64,000 nt of DNA from Callaeas wilsoni (taxonomy: Eukaryota; Chordata; Aves; Passeriformes; Callaeidae), in contig VWPU01014794.1 in NCBI GenBank assembly GCA_013398955.1, positions 42,796-106,795 of the forward strand, read 5' to 3'. Below are positions 25,349-37,487 of the stretch, one piece after another (the first letter of the stretch is position 1; the number at the start of each line of letters is the position of its first letter). The translations under genes and the position numbers were made by a program. The notes below the pieces were generated by a model. That model had not been told where the DNA came from, ran no database searches, and saw nothing but the letters and a program-made list of their open reading frames with translations.

Positions 25349-27245
25349 TAAGGATCCTTTAAGCATCATGGTTGTGTTTGATAAGAATTTTTCTCTAGTT
25401 TATGAAAAGACTAAACCCAATAAATGATCATGCTCTCTGCTTAAGGTGTGAGGCCAAGCAGTGCTGAGCTGTGGCTGGCAGGCAGGCTTATAATTTTCTG
25501 TTTGTCTACAGAAGATCTCATGATCAGGAGCTGGCCCTGGACCTGCCAAAAGGTAGAAACCTTCAACAGCTGAGTCAGTTTAGATTCTGATGGAGCAAGA
25601 TGCCATAAGCACATGAACAGTTGTCTGGGCTTCTTTTTGCTCTGATGTTGATAGGGTTAAACTCAACAGCTTTATCTTGTTACACTCAGGCACTGGAAAA
25701 ACCTTATTTCCTGTCTGTATGTTAGGTGGGTGAGTTACATTGCAGATGTATGTTACAGCTGGGATGCATATGTTGCATTCTGCCCCAGCCTTGCAGTGAT
25801 GATCATACATATGGAAAATATTCAGGCTTTCTCCCATTTGCTATGCCAGGTATATTTTGTATACCTTTTTTATACCCCTAACGTACTGTTTACAGCAATT
25901 GATGGACAAAGCCAAGCACTCTGTCCAGCTTTTGAAGTCATGGAGGGATCCTACATGAACGGTCAATTGGTTTGCACATAATGGAGAGTTTAACAACTTT
26001 CTATACTTCTGTTTCTCATTTCAGTTTCTAGGATAACCTGAAATTATATAGGAATCTTTTAAGGGAGAATCTTCCCCTCTCTCCTTGAAGTGCCAGTTTG
26101 CATCACAGACTGTTGGATTTGGTGGGTTTGGTTGGTTTTTTTTGTCATCTGCCTGAATGTGAATTTTTTTTTCCTCATTAGGTTTAGCTTTCTGATATCA
26201 CAGTAAATTTCAAAGCAAATAAGGTTTTGCAATCCAGGATCAAACATTTCAGCTTCCTCTAAATCAAAATTTGTGGAACACTAAAGGCTATGATCTGAAA
26301 GCTCTGTAAAACTCAGTTATCAGTTAAGAGGCATGGCAGTATTCTTAAGAGAGTTTCTAATATTTTTTACAGTTTAATACTGTCTAGGTCACCTGATAAA
26401 CTGAAAGCAGCAAGTACATTAAATGCAGTGCAATGACTTCTACAGACCAAGGCCAGGGTTTCTGGTTTACTCATTTTATTGGTTTAAATCCCATGATAGT
26501 TCCCCTGATTGCCAGAGCAGGTACCCATAGGTTACACAGTGCCGTCTTAGCTCTTGAGCATGAAAATCACACTGTTTCCATTTTGTTCCTGGACTGTGCT
26601 GCTGGTGCATTATTCAGATTCAGACCGAATTGTGATTTGATTTGACCTGGCCTACATTGCACCGCTTGCTGAAACACCGAGTAAGCCAAGGAGGCAGGTA
26701 ACAGCCTCAAGTGGCCCACTCTCCTGATCTCAGGATCAATGATCAGCTTTTATTGTTCAGGTTATTGCCGTTATCACAGGCTCATTAACCCCAACTGCAG
26801 CGTGCTGGAGCTGTGCAAGCACAGGACAGAGCAGTCTGCTGCCCCCAGGAGTCCTCAGCCTGGGCTTGGTGCAGCGGTGCTCTCTCAGCAGAACTGCCAC
26901 CGAGCTCCTCTCCAGGTTTCTTTGCTTCTCTCTTAGACTCACAGTATAGACAATAACGATGAGGAGAATCTGAAAAAAACCCCAGTGATGCCACTTTTAA
27001 AATGAAACACATCTGTACCCTCTGTTTGGCACCTGGCAAATAGTGACTCAGGCACTGTTTGTGTGCAGTGCTTCTGGCCCACAGATGGTACCATACACTT
27101 TGTTTAGGCATACAGATCTTAGCCATTCCATGATACCATTGCAGTCTCTCATGTAGGTACATATATTTTTGTCTCTCTGCCAAAAAGAGCATTTCTTCTG
27201 AATATCGCCATTAAAAAAAAAACCACCTTAAACTTGCAAGCGTGC

Positions 27246-27806
27246 TGTGCTGGGTTTGGCTGGGATAGAGTTAATTTTCTTAAGAGTAGCTGGCATGAGG
27301 CTGTTTGGATTTGTGCTGGAATCACTGTTGATAACACAGGGATGTTTTCTTTATTGCTGAGCAGTGCTTACACAGGGCCAAGGCCTTTTCAGTTTCCCAC
27401 GGTCCGCCAGTGACTAGATACACAAGAACTGCTAGGAAGCACAGCAAGGACAGCGAATATCCGTAGGATATTCCATACCACAGAGGGCCATGCTCAGTAT
27501 ACAAAGCTGGGAGAAGAAGAAGGAAGGAGGTGATGTTTGGAGTACAGTGTTTGTCTTCCCAAATAACCATTACATGTGACAGAGCCCTGCTTTCCTGGAG
27601 ATGGCTGAACACTTTCCCATGGGAAGTAGTGAAGCAATTCCTGGTTTTGCTTCACTTGTAAGCTTGGCTTTTGCCTGTTGAACTGTCTTTATCTCAACCC
27701 ACAAGTTTTCTGACTTTTACCCTTCTGATTCTCTCCCTTATCCCACCAGGCGAGTGAGCGACCAGCTGTGTGCGACCAAGCTGCCGTTTGGGATTAAACC
27801 ACAACA
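27246..27806 (+). mobile_element. Solo LTR 1, avian ERVL-type endogenous retrovirus
   Basis: The element starts TGTGCTGGGTTTGGCTGGG and ends GATTAAACCACAACA, so it carries the TG...CA ends of a retroviral LTR. It runs parallel to LTR 2 at 54.8 kb along its length, including the blocks GATAGAGTTAATTTTCTT, CATGTGACAGAGCCCTGCT and TTTTACCCTTC. No gag, pol or env sequence lies on either side, so it is a solo LTR left by recombination between the two LTRs of a provirus. The promoter TATA region is degraded (GTATACAAAG at 27497-27506). The poly(A)-signal region seen in LTR 3 is also changed here. Relative to LTR 2 and LTR 3, the central block with the CTGACCTCAGCTGAC word is missing. The flanking pentamers (CGTGC and CATAC) agree at three of five places, so a decayed target-site duplication is possible but not shown. 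Confidence 0.85.
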
Positions 27807-28091
27807 CATACATGGAATGGGAACACTGCAGTGGAGATTTTCACCACCTCTCTGCACATCTTATGAGCCTTTTTGCTCATTTAGCTTCTCAGACTGTTGA
27901 TTTGAACACAAATTAATTTCTGTAAAGACCACAAATCAAGTCCTGTCATAACTAGAGAGCATGATGTGTTATCATTATTGCTTACCTCTGAATGAACCTG
28001 AACAGCAAGGTGATCAATACAGACATAATTGCCAGTGTCACCAATTAATTGTTCCTGAGTGACTGAGGGCCTCTTCTACTGGAAGCCTGTT

Positions 28092-28127
28092 AGTCTCAGG
28101 AATAGCAACAGTCTCAGGAACAGCAAT
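28092..28127. repeat. 18-base imperfect tandem duplication
   Basis: The unit AGTCTCAGGAATAGCAAC is followed directly by AGTCTCAGGAACAGCAAT, with two differences in 18 bases. This is a simple local duplication. Confidence 0.75.
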
Positions 28128-29261
28128 GTAATGTGGCAGACTTCGTGTGAGATGAAAACACCCTTTCGAGCAAATGTCAATTATTAGCAGTAGGCTCTTC
28201 TTCCACTGCTTTGATGCACATTTCTAACTTCATCATCACCAGATGGGGATGCCCTGTGCAGTCTGTACCTTTCTGCGTATGGCAAGGATCAACCAATCTT
28301 GGCTAAGCCCTGCTTCAGCCATATGCTTAAGCAGGTACTTAGAGTAAAGCATGAGATTAAGTCACACTGAATTCAAAATTAGTCAGATACTTAAAGGCTT
28401 AATTCAAAAACTACCCAAATAAAACTCATCCTTGCTCAGTTCTTAATCACACAAGTTGTATGGAAATCTTATTCAAGCAGCATCTGGGCTGCTAAAAATT
28501 AACACATGAAGAATACAGTATATTATTTGTAGAAGGTTTTAAAATATTTTGACACTTCTTAGAATGAGGGCTGGCCTTAGTAACCATGAAGGTCATTCCA
28601 GCTAACTGGAGTTAATTCCAGCACCGATCTCTGTGTCTCTATCAGTGGAACAATGAAACCAAGAACATAAGGGGCTTTTCAGGAAAGCGGTTTCACAGTA
28701 AGTCACGTTACCCTCTGTAAGTTTTTGAGTTGATTTTGCATTTAGCCTTTATCCCTCAATCCATCTGTTGAACACAAATCATTTGTGGCCAAGGCTTACA
28801 GAGAGAAGGTCACTTTTTCATAACATGAGTGTTTAAAAAAACCCTCAAGATTTTGTCATGTGGCTTCAGTTTAAATGTAGTTCCTAGCTAATTAGTCTGG
28901 TGAAGTATGTATATTTGCAAACAAAGAATAACTATAATACTATCCCAGTGGAGATCAGCAGAGGAATTTGGGGAATGGAAATGTTGATAATTGCAGTTCC
29001 TGTGCTATAGTTAGCTGGAGCAGACAGACGACTGCCCTTAAGGAGACCTCTCTTGGTGCCAAGAGTGTTACACACAGGACAAAAGGCAGTAGATCCAATT
29101 GCAGGATGAAAGGCCAGATTCTGATGTCTTACCTCATTTTATTCAGTCCTTTCTCAGACAGTTATCACAGGGCATTTCCTAAAGAAAGACTAGAAAGATT
29201 CCCAGGAATCTTAAGCAGATGGAGATCCAGATATTCAATTTCTTTTCTGAGAGGGCTGTAA

Positions 29262-29305
29262 TTCTTTCCTTTTTTCTTTATTTCTTCTTCTTTTTTTTTT
29301 TTTTT
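29262..29305. repeat. Polypyrimidine tract with T15 run
   Basis: The + strand is an almost unbroken run of C and T (with a single A) ending in 15 T at 29291-29305. It is low-complexity DNA. No AG dinucleotide in good position suggests a splice acceptor with an exon. Confidence 0.85.
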
Positions 29306-29713
29306 AAAATCTGTATCTGACTTACTAACTACCAGTATCAGGTAATTCTGCCTGACTGCACAGGTATTCCTGTGTGTGCATGTAGGTGCTTTTGGCATCC
29401 TGAAGAAGTATGCATTTTTAACACTTGTCATTCCTCTGGTTTAGAAAGTAAAGATAACCTTGTTTCTCTTTAAAAACAAATAAACATCACTAACACCATC
29501 AACTCAACCCCCCTGATAGCTACCATTTTGGCTTAGTTTGCATTGAGCTTTTACTCCATAACATAGATTTTACCAAGCATAGGACGGTTTGCATGTCCCA
29601 GATAATGAATGGATGGATCAGATGGACTGATTTCAGATGGATGTAAAAGGCACATCAGATCGAAGCATTAGCAACATCTGAATTATTTTAGAAATTACTT
29701 CCAAAACTTGCAA

Positions 29714-29763
29714 TTTTTTTTTTTTTTTCTTTTTTTGTTTTTGTGTTTGTGTGTGTGTGTGTG
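29714..29763. repeat. T-rich tract followed by (TG)8 microsatellite
   Basis: A run of 15 T at 29714-29728 passes through T/G-rich sequence into eight TG units at 29748-29763. It is a typical microsatellite and probably length-variable. Confidence 0.9.
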
Positions 29764-32700
29764 ATCTGGCTCTGCATTGAGAACTCGTGTGCTGCTATTG
29801 GCTGCAGGCTGGCTGTCCAGAGATGCCAGCTTACAGCTTACTTTGCTCTGAACTCACCAGATGCCTTGACACTGGTGCAAAGTTGAAGATGTATCTATTC
29901 AGGGAGGCAACAAATGAAGTATTTCAGCAGCCAGTCTTGATGACAGAGGAAGAAACAGGGAGAAATACTTCTTGAATAGACCTAGCAATAAGCCTTCAAT
30001 GTGGCTTAAACACTGCTGCCCTCATCACAGTCAATCTAATTTGGCTTTTGCTCTTGCAGTCTGAGCGTGCCTGAGCAAGACATTTGTCTCAACCTTGTGC
30101 TTCTTAATCACCTATTTTATTGGAACGCAAAAAAAGAGCATGTTGCATTTACTTCATACTGTCGTTTCTATAGAAATGGAAGAGGGGTTCTCACTCCCCA
30201 GTGCAGCTGAAGCATCTCCACTGGTGCTCATGGCGTGTGAGGAGTTCAGTGCCCTTGGGTGAGGCTCTGGATCCTGAATCCACAGTGCTGCAGCACTCAC
30301 TCGAGCCCGTATGCACTCCTCCAGCTCCCAGGCACTGTCTGTCTCCCCTCCCCTCTCTCCCTCCTTGCCAGGCTTTGGCTATGACCACAATAGGAAGTGA
30401 CACTCTCCCGATGGCCACATCAAACCTCTTTAAGCACTGGAAGCTGAATGTTAGCCAAGAGGGCTCCCCTGGCTGACAGCCTTCACCTCCTTCTTTCACT
30501 AAGCCTTAAATAATGAAATCTTCTGCCAAAACAAAGAGGTTTAAGGATGTAAAGCATCCTTTATTTCCTCCTTCCTTAGAAAGCATTTTGTTGAAGTTGA
30601 TTTAACGATACAAAGGTAAGGTTCTAGGTATCATTTGATACCTCTATAGGCTTTATACATAAAGGGAGACCCAAAGGAGGGAAGCAATTGGAGCAGATGC
30701 GTGTACACGCAGTGTCCCATTTGCCAGTGCTGGTCAGCAAGCACTGCTGGATGGTGGTGCTTCACACACCAGCTCCTGTACATCAGACTGCAGGAGGGGG
30801 CACAGATAAAGGCTATTTCGGGATATCTACCTGGTTGCAGTTTCTGATGACTTCTGCACATGTGCCGTGAGCAAGAAGGTGGTTGGGTTTCTAAACCTGT
30901 GAAATGCTTTGCACTGAGAGGTGAACATGGGCTGATGAAGAAATGTAGTGATGTGAAAAGATGCCAAAAATGAACAAGACAACCCTTAACCCAAAAGTGG
31001 CATCATGTCTGAGCTCTTTTTGTACTTGGTGTGCCAGAGGGGGGGAGGGAGACAGGAGATGAGGCTCAGGCACAGTCATCAGCCTGCCACGAAGAGCTGT
31101 ACTGGGAGATCACAGACTTGCCAGGAACTTCACTTCCTCTGACAGCAGCCCCTACTGTATAGCAGGAGACAGGGATGGTTTTGCTTCACAGTTCATCAAA
31201 GCCCAGCTTCTGTCCGGGGCAGACCAATGGGTCAGCTGGGGCATCGTCCTGCCAGCCAGACCTGCAGCTCCCGCTGCTTTGAAGGAACACGCAGCTTCCT
31301 TAAAGGGACATTTTTCCTACCTCCAGCCTGTGGATGACTTGGAAGTCCTGAAGCCTGAGAGCTGATGAACCTTGTCATTTTAACTTGGCAGAGCTGCAGA
31401 TACTGTTCTGAATCACCTCAAAGCCAGATCTTTGTTTAAAACTTGCCTGCATGCTTTACCTCCTTAATGGCTGATGGTTCTCACAGGTCACAGAAATCAT
31501 CTGCTACAGCAGTCAATACCCAATTTGTGTCTCTAGTACCTCCAGTGCATCTCGTGCAGCCTGGCAGCAGCTCCCCTCACTCACATCTGCTGTTTGCAAG
31601 ACAGGCAGAGAGCTGATCGCAGAGGGAGAGCAATGCCAGGCACAGGAGTCACGCTTGCTTCCACTTCTGTTACAGCCAAGAAGGATGAGAAACATGCTTC
31701 TTCCCCTCGAGCAGCTGCAGAAAAAAGAAGCCACAGAGGAGCACAGAATGGTCCCAGTACAACATCTGTGAATACTGCGCACCGCCTCTAGTGGGCCGGC
31801 ACACAAGCACATGAAGACAATCCTGTGAGGCAACTTTGCATCAGTTGTTCTGTGGTTTGCTTTCACATGAGAGGAATTAAATGCAAGCTGACACAAGATC
31901 AGAGCCAACAAAATTATGTTTTCAAAGGCAGAAAAAAACCCCTGCACAGAACATCTCATAGATGTGTCCCTTCTCACATAGCTCCCACCTCCTTTAATTG
32001 CTAGTTCACAAGTACCTTAATTAGTTGTCAAACCACAAGAGTGCTTGTGGGTTTTGGCCCGAATCTGTAGCCAAGGAAAGGGGATTCAGCTCTTCACCTG
32101 TCCTTTCAGTGTTCAATCACCCAATGCATAAGCAGTTCTGTCCTACAGGTGTTTATTTTTGAATGTACCTGTAGCATTGTGCCTATGTTAGAGCAGCTTC
32201 TTGTCGCAGTTAAATGAGTGCTGCTCTCAAATTCTTTATTAAATGTAATGTCACCTGCTGCTAGAGGGGTTAAATTGTAATATGCTTGAGTACAATCGAG
32301 GGTGGAGAGAAGAAGGGGAGCCTGACTGGGCTCTTGCTTTTGTTTGGGATCTGCTCTCCAGAGCACATTCACACTGCACCCAAAAAATGCCAGGCACCTC
32401 TGGAAGTTCTCCAAAGGCAGACAGCAACCTGTGTCAAAACTGCACTTCAACAAAAGCCAGGGTACACAGCATGCATGTCTCCTAGGTGAATAAAAATTCA
32501 CACTGTTTCAGCTTTTCCCAAGACTAAACAAAAGTTTAATAATTGCTTCTCCAAAGCTAAGAAGGAGGTGGGCCTGAGGGGGGGTGGGTTGAGGCAGTAT
32601 TAAATAGTTACTCTTGGAAAGTTGAAATGGGGTTTGGACAGGCAAACAAAGAGACATGGTGAGGCCAAGTGTCTGAAGTAAAACCTCTGGTCTTTAACAT

Positions 32701-33869
32701 CAGTTCAGTGGCTGCCTAACACAGGCTTTACATTTCAGCTGGGAGGCTTTATAAGCAGCAAAGGATTTGCATATGGACATACCCAAACCAGTGACATCCT
32801 GAGCTGCCAGGAACTGAGCTCTCTTGTGAGCCCTGTGGTGCACGGGTAGGTCTGCAACACCTGTGGTGCAGTCGCGCCCTTGGGGCTGACTGCAAAACAC
32901 AGGAGCATGTGCTGGTGCTGACATTTCTCTTTTCTATCTAATGTTTCTGTGACTCTGTCAGTCTCTTTCCTAGGGCAATGAGCTTCCCCTGCTGCTTCAG
33001 AGGGGCTGACCTGCCCACCTGTAAGACAAATGGTGCAAGCACCAAACTGGGGTTTGCTGAGGTTTTGTCCTCTCTTTTGGATCACACCATGCATTTCTGA
33101 AGGTACCAAGATGTTATGTTCAGAGCTGCTACACTTATTCTTTGTGGTTGTAGTCCAAAAACTGGTTTAGGGGTTGGTTTTCTTTCTCTGTTTTCTCCTT
33201 AAAAAGCTGCCTACCTATGAATAGTTTTGTTCCATGGACTCACTGAGAAAGAGACCTGGTTTCAGAGGCAGTCCAGGTAGATGAGGTGATGTCTTTTGGC
33301 TCCAAAACAGGAATTCAGGTCTTAGCAGCTGGTTGAGTGCCTAAACCAGGCTGAAACACCCGCTGAAGCTGGAGGGAACAGGATTGGGATCCTGCCTGGG
33401 AACCCGTCTCCTGCTGTTCCCAGAGCTGCCAAGGATTTAATCCTCTGTGGGCTGGGACTTGAAAAGGTTATATTTGACCTCCTCTGAGTGGGAAATGCTC
33501 CTGACAGGATACAACGGAAAGCAAATCAAGTTCAAAGAAAGACAGGAATGTGGCTTGCTAGACTTGGGATTAGACTGTGTGGATTTATGAGGATGTATCC
33601 CACCCTGCTATTTGATCACTACCATGTTACAATGCGTGGTGAGAAACACCTGGCTATGGTCCCCTTTTCCTTCTGCAGCATTGGGGCACCTCCCAGCATT
33701 GTGTTGGGAACATGGGAAAAGAGATCTCAGACTTTTCAGCCTGGACCCATCAGGGTTTAAATGCAAATATTGCTGCTTTAAATCTTGAAATTCCCTTATA
33801 TTTTGGAAAAGTCCAAATTTGAATATTGTGCTTCAAGCACTAAAGTGGTGCAGTGGTCTGAGTGAGGTT

Positions 33870-33890
33870 AAACAAACAAACAAAAAACAA
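33870..33890. repeat. AAAC-type short simple repeat
   Basis: AAACAAACAAAC followed by an A-rich end. It is a short imperfect tetranucleotide repeat with no attached retroelement. Confidence 0.7.
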
Positions 33891-34380
33891 CCCAGCTTTA
33901 AAAGAGCAGCAGCACTGAGCAGACCTTGTATGCAGTGGGTGGCTTTGTCTTTTCTGTACAGCCAAATGTCACAACTGCAGGTAAAAATATTTATCTCTGT
34001 ACCATACATGACGAGACCGTGAGAAGTCATGGCATCCCCTTGCTGCTCTCTTCAGCAGCACTGGGGAGGGTAAATACGCTCAGCGTGCGGATGCCCCAGC
34101 CCAGGCCATTGAGAGAGCCTCTCCTCAGAATATTATCCCCTGCCACAAAATTGCATTGTTAACTAACACCAGCTGAGATGTTTCCATAGGGAAGTAAATA
34201 AATAAGGGCCTTCCTCCCTTCCCCAGCTTGTTGCAGGGAAACCACCCACGATGTGTTTGAGGGGAAAGAAAAGAAACAAGCTCCCTGATGTGCAAATCCA
34301 AAGAAACTGAAAATGATTGATTCCTCCCTGTTGAGGTATACTGCAAATAAGGGCTTTGTCTCCCAGCTTTAGAAAAGGCA

Positions 34381-34640
34381 GTGTCTTTAGAGCAGGTCCA
34401 CTTCCTTGTGCCAGAGGGGTTTCAGCAGCGAGCAAGGGGGTGAAAGCACAGCAGCCCAGCTGGGGGTGAGGGAGGAGCAGCCCGTGCCCCTCTGTGGCAG
34501 AGGGTGAGGCAGGGGATGCTAAGGTGGTTCAGGCAGGGCTGGGGAGCTGCCAGAGCTGCCTGCTCACACACCCAGGGAGTGCCACGGCCAGGAGGGCAAG
34601 GGTGAACACCCAGGGCCGCCGCAGCTCTGTCTGCTGTGTG
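34381..34640. other. G-rich stretch on the + strand
   Basis: Repeated G runs (GGGGG, GGGG, GGG) are spaced by a few bases, most densely at 34460-34545, so the + strand could form G-quadruplexes. CpG is not enriched, which argues against a promoter island. No exon was identified in or near it. Confidence 0.4.
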
Positions 34641-35004
34641 CAGTCTTGCCCTGGTGCTAATGTGAATTTATAGTCTGAACTGGCTCCAAAGCCCTGTTTA
34701 ATATTAGCAGCCAGGTCCTGTGGGGCACCACTGTGTGTGGCCCTGGAGAGACGTGCCACCAGATGGTTCCTATCCCTGAGAGCCATGCAGCAAAGAGGCA
34801 AAACATCCCAGAGGAGGCAAAAAACCCCTGTGTATTTCTAATCCTATGTATTTCTAAGTGGGGAAACTGAGGCATGAAACAGCAGCCACTGCACAAGATG
34901 TGAGAAATAAATCCTCTGCCTCCACTGGCAAGGAGCTAGGGAGTGCAGCCATATGCAGGGGCAGGCTGTGGGGAAGCAGCAGCATTAGCCCATACCTGGG
35001 TCTT

Positions 35005-35566
35005 AGAATCATAGAATAGCTAAGGTTGGGGAAGTCCTCTAAGATTATCTGGTCCAACCATTAACCCAGCACTGCTGTGTTCACCAGTAAACCGTGTCCC
35101 CAAGTGCCACATCCATACATTTTTTGAACACTTCTGGGTATGGTGAATCAACCACTTCCCGGGACAGCCTTTTCCAATGCCTGGTCACCCTTACAGTGAA
35201 GAAACTTTTCCTAATATCCAATCTAAACCTGCCCTGGTGCAACTTCAGGCCAGTGGCTCTTGTGCTATGGCTTGTAACCTGGGAGAATAGGCCAAACCCC
35301 ACTCGTGTACAACCTCCTTTCAGATTGTCGAAGAGAGTGCTAAAGTCTCCCCTGAGCCTCCTTTTCTCCAGGCTCAACACTCCCAGCTCTCTCAGCCACT
35401 CCTCACAAGACTTGTGCTCCGGACCCTTCCCCAGCTCCATTGGCCATCTCTGGACACGCTCCAGCACCTAAATGTCTTCCCTGTAGTGAGAGGCCCAGAA
35501 CTGGACACAGGACCTGAGGTATGTCCTCATCAGTGGGAAGTACAGGGGGACAATCTCTGCTGTTAC
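35005..35566 (-). mobile_element. CR1 LINE, 5'-truncated, - strand
   Basis: On the + strand the copy starts AGAATCATAGAATAGCTAAGG, the reverse complement of the CR1 3' tail with its terminal short repeats. Read on the - strand, the upstream part is the 3' end of the second ORF, the reverse-transcriptase protein. A frame open from about 35467 to 35081 gives recognisable CR1 C-terminal stretches, including HKSCEEWLRELGVLSLEKRR and HWKRLSREVVDSP. The copy is only about 560 bases long against a full-length element of roughly 4.5 kb, as is usual for truncated bird CR1. It lacks the catalytic reverse-transcriptase and endonuclease domains and so cannot move by itself. Confidence 0.93.
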
Positions 35567-35568
35567 TG

Positions 35569-35729
35569 TTTGGTTTTTTTATCTCATTGTTCTTTCCAGT
35601 TAATTGTTCTTATCTCAGCCTGTGATCTCTGCCTGGTGTCGCCCACCAGAGGGGAGTAGGGTGGAGCAGCTCATGGTTTGCTTTTTACTGGGAGCACTAA
35701 ATTGGGTGCACCATTCCTAAACCGTGACA
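35569..35729 (+). mobile_element. Degraded LTR 3' end, ERVL-like
   Basis: The words CTTATCTCAGCC, CCCACCAGAGGGGAGTAG and CCTAAACCGTGACA occur in the same order and spacing as the U5-like end of the better preserved LTRs in this window (CTCAACCCAC, CCCACCAG, GGTTAAACCACAACA). The first part of an LTR is absent on the left, where a CR1 copy begins almost at once. It is probably an older or different LTR subfamily broken by deletion, or the left part was lost when the CR1 arrived. The call rests on pattern memory and needs a repeat-library comparison. Confidence 0.5.
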
Positions 35730-37275
35730 CAGGGGCTTTATTCTGCTCCCATCTCAGTTTTCCAGCTCAGGGGGATGGGTACTCCAGGGTTCCGAGCTCC
35801 CTGTGGGTGGCTGGGGCCACTCTTGATGCTCACTGCTGGGTCTGGCCAGTTTAGGTGCATCAGCCTGGGCATGCAGCATCTGGGAAGCGTTAGTGTTTAA
35901 TCCTCACACCTCAGTCCTAGACATGGCCTCTGTGGTTTCCCTGAGTCCACTGTGACCTCTTTGCTGGTGACTCTGCAGATGCTGGGTCCCCACTGCGTGC
36001 AGGCAGGTGGCGAGGGACACCTCATGCTGGAGCTTTGAGAGCCTACCCTGCGTAAGCCACAGAGTACATTGTTCCCCACATTGCTCCCCACCATCCTATA
36101 GTTGCTTCCTCATCGGTTTTGCTGGAAAGACCCTGAGAAAGGGGCAAGGCAGAAAGTGTAGCTGAGGACTTACCCTCTCCAGTAAAAACCCCACAGTCCA
36201 AAGGACCCTTCCAGAGCTGAAGAAACAACTGACAAATGAGGTCTGCTGATGCACCCTGATGGATCTTTAGTGGGAGACAGGAAAAGTAGCAAAGCCCTTC
36301 CCAGCAAGGAGAATCAGCTGCCTGCTTGGCTGAAAGCAGGGAAATGAAGTGATGGATGCTGCTGTTCCTGCTGAGGGAGGTACAGCCATGAAGAGGTCCT
36401 AAAAGCACTAGGAGAGTAGAGAGGTGAAACTGGCAGGGTCAGGAGAGGGTGGCTCTACTGACACTCTCAGGGTGCTGCTCTGACAGATACCAGATCCCTC
36501 TGCTACAGTGGGACTTCTTCCATTTCTGAAGTTGCAGTCATTAGTCACCAATCTTGATGGCATCTCATCTCTTATACCGATTTCCTGCCCTAACTGCTGA
36601 TCCAGGCTGTAATCACTTTGTTTTTTCCCAGGGCCAGGCAAGAAATAGTCTGGAAATGAGCTGAGAGCTGAGGTGAAATAAGGAAGAAGTATGATCCCCC
36701 AAGGAAAAGCATTTCTCAGTTAATGAAGTGTGAACCCAAATAGCAGGGAAGGGATGAAGAGCAGCAAGCCACCATATTCATTAAACCTCTGAATACTCTG
36801 AAACATAATGAGGGCCACAGCCATCCTGGTCAGGAGCCACAATGTGGGGCAAAGGGGCAAGCCAGGTGCAGTGAGATAGTCAGAGGCATCAGGGTCACAT
36901 GTCTGCCCATTCCTTGTGTTTCTGTGTTCCCGTTAATTTCTTTTCCACTTTAAGAAGAGGCAAGGCAGGAGGAAAGATGTCATAGATGCTTTTTTCAGGT
37001 GGGAATTGCAATGCCACTCTAGGTAGCATTATGGAGCTGAGGGATGAAATTCCAAAGCCACAAATCCCACTGGCAGGCAGCTGAGTGTGTGGGAAGAGGT
37101 AAGCTGGCAGGCAACTCCTGCCCAATGTCTTTTGGGTTCAGGATGCCTTTTGTGGCTGTTCTATCAGGGGTCTGACAGGCATACTTATCACATGGCAGAG
37201 CCTAAAAGAAAAATGTGCCACTCATTTTATGGTCAGAAGTAGCCTCTTGATCCAGCACTGCACTCGAATATTGTG

Positions 37276-37299
37276 CATATGCAAAATACATATGCATAC
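37276..37299. promoter_or_regulatory. Paired octamer-like motifs
   Basis: CATATGCA occurs at 37276-37283 and again at 37289-37296. The overlapping ATGCAAAA (37279) resembles the POU-factor octamer ATGCAAAT. Spaced pairs of such words can bind POU dimers. The region has no assigned gene, and AT-rich chance matches are frequent. Confidence 0.2.
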
Positions 37300-37439
37300 A
37301 AATGTTGTTCTCCCTCTCCTAATGGTAAGACCAGCAGCAACTGGCCTCTTAGTCTTTTTGGAGATAAAGTAAATCATGAGATTAATTTCCTCTAGTTTTT
37401 TTGGATACCCTTGTCAGCAGTAAAGTATATTAAACACAT

Positions 37440-37487
37440 TGTAAGCAAAAGCCCTCATGCTACTGTAAGCAAAAGCCTTCATGATAC
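37440..37487. repeat. 24-base tandem duplication
   Basis: Two head-to-tail units of 24 bases start with TGTAAGCAAAAGCC and end with CATGCTAC in the first copy and CATGATAC in the second. They differ at two positions. It looks like a local duplication that has aged somewhat. Confidence 0.85.

Larger units (their letters stand above)
16211..27245. other. Non-coding unique sequence, no gene seen
   Basis: This stretch has no recognisable exon, RNA gene or transposon. Open frames are at most about 140 codons and unlike known proteins. Items inside are a perfect 9-base inverted repeat at 18751-18777, short tandem duplications at 22142-22165 and 25313-25348, and donor-like matches CAG|GTAAGG (GT at 22391) and AAG|GTAAGG (GT at 23421) on the + strand. 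On the - strand a GAG|GTAAGA donor-like match falls near 17850. None is linked to a supported exon. Confidence 0.6.
27807..35004. other. Non-coding sequence, GC rising to the right, no gene seen
   Basis: No exon or interspersed repeat was recognised. Low-complexity tracts lie at 29.26-29.31 and 29.71-29.76 kb, and an AAAC-rich tract at 33.87 kb. From about 30 kb the sequence becomes more GC-rich, with a G-rich stretch at about 34.38-34.64 kb. A frame open at 31537-31791 on the + strand encodes a Ser/Thr/Lys-rich peptide with no known relative and is treated as probable chance. Confidence 0.55.

Noticed and set aside
31513..31977. - strand open frame of 154 codons
   Set aside because: Cys- and Ser-rich translation of the reverse strand with no family match; overlaps another weak frame on the + strand.
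35081..35467. Apparent 128-codon gene on the - strand
   Set aside because: It is the degenerate end of the CR1 second ORF and belongs to the transposon.
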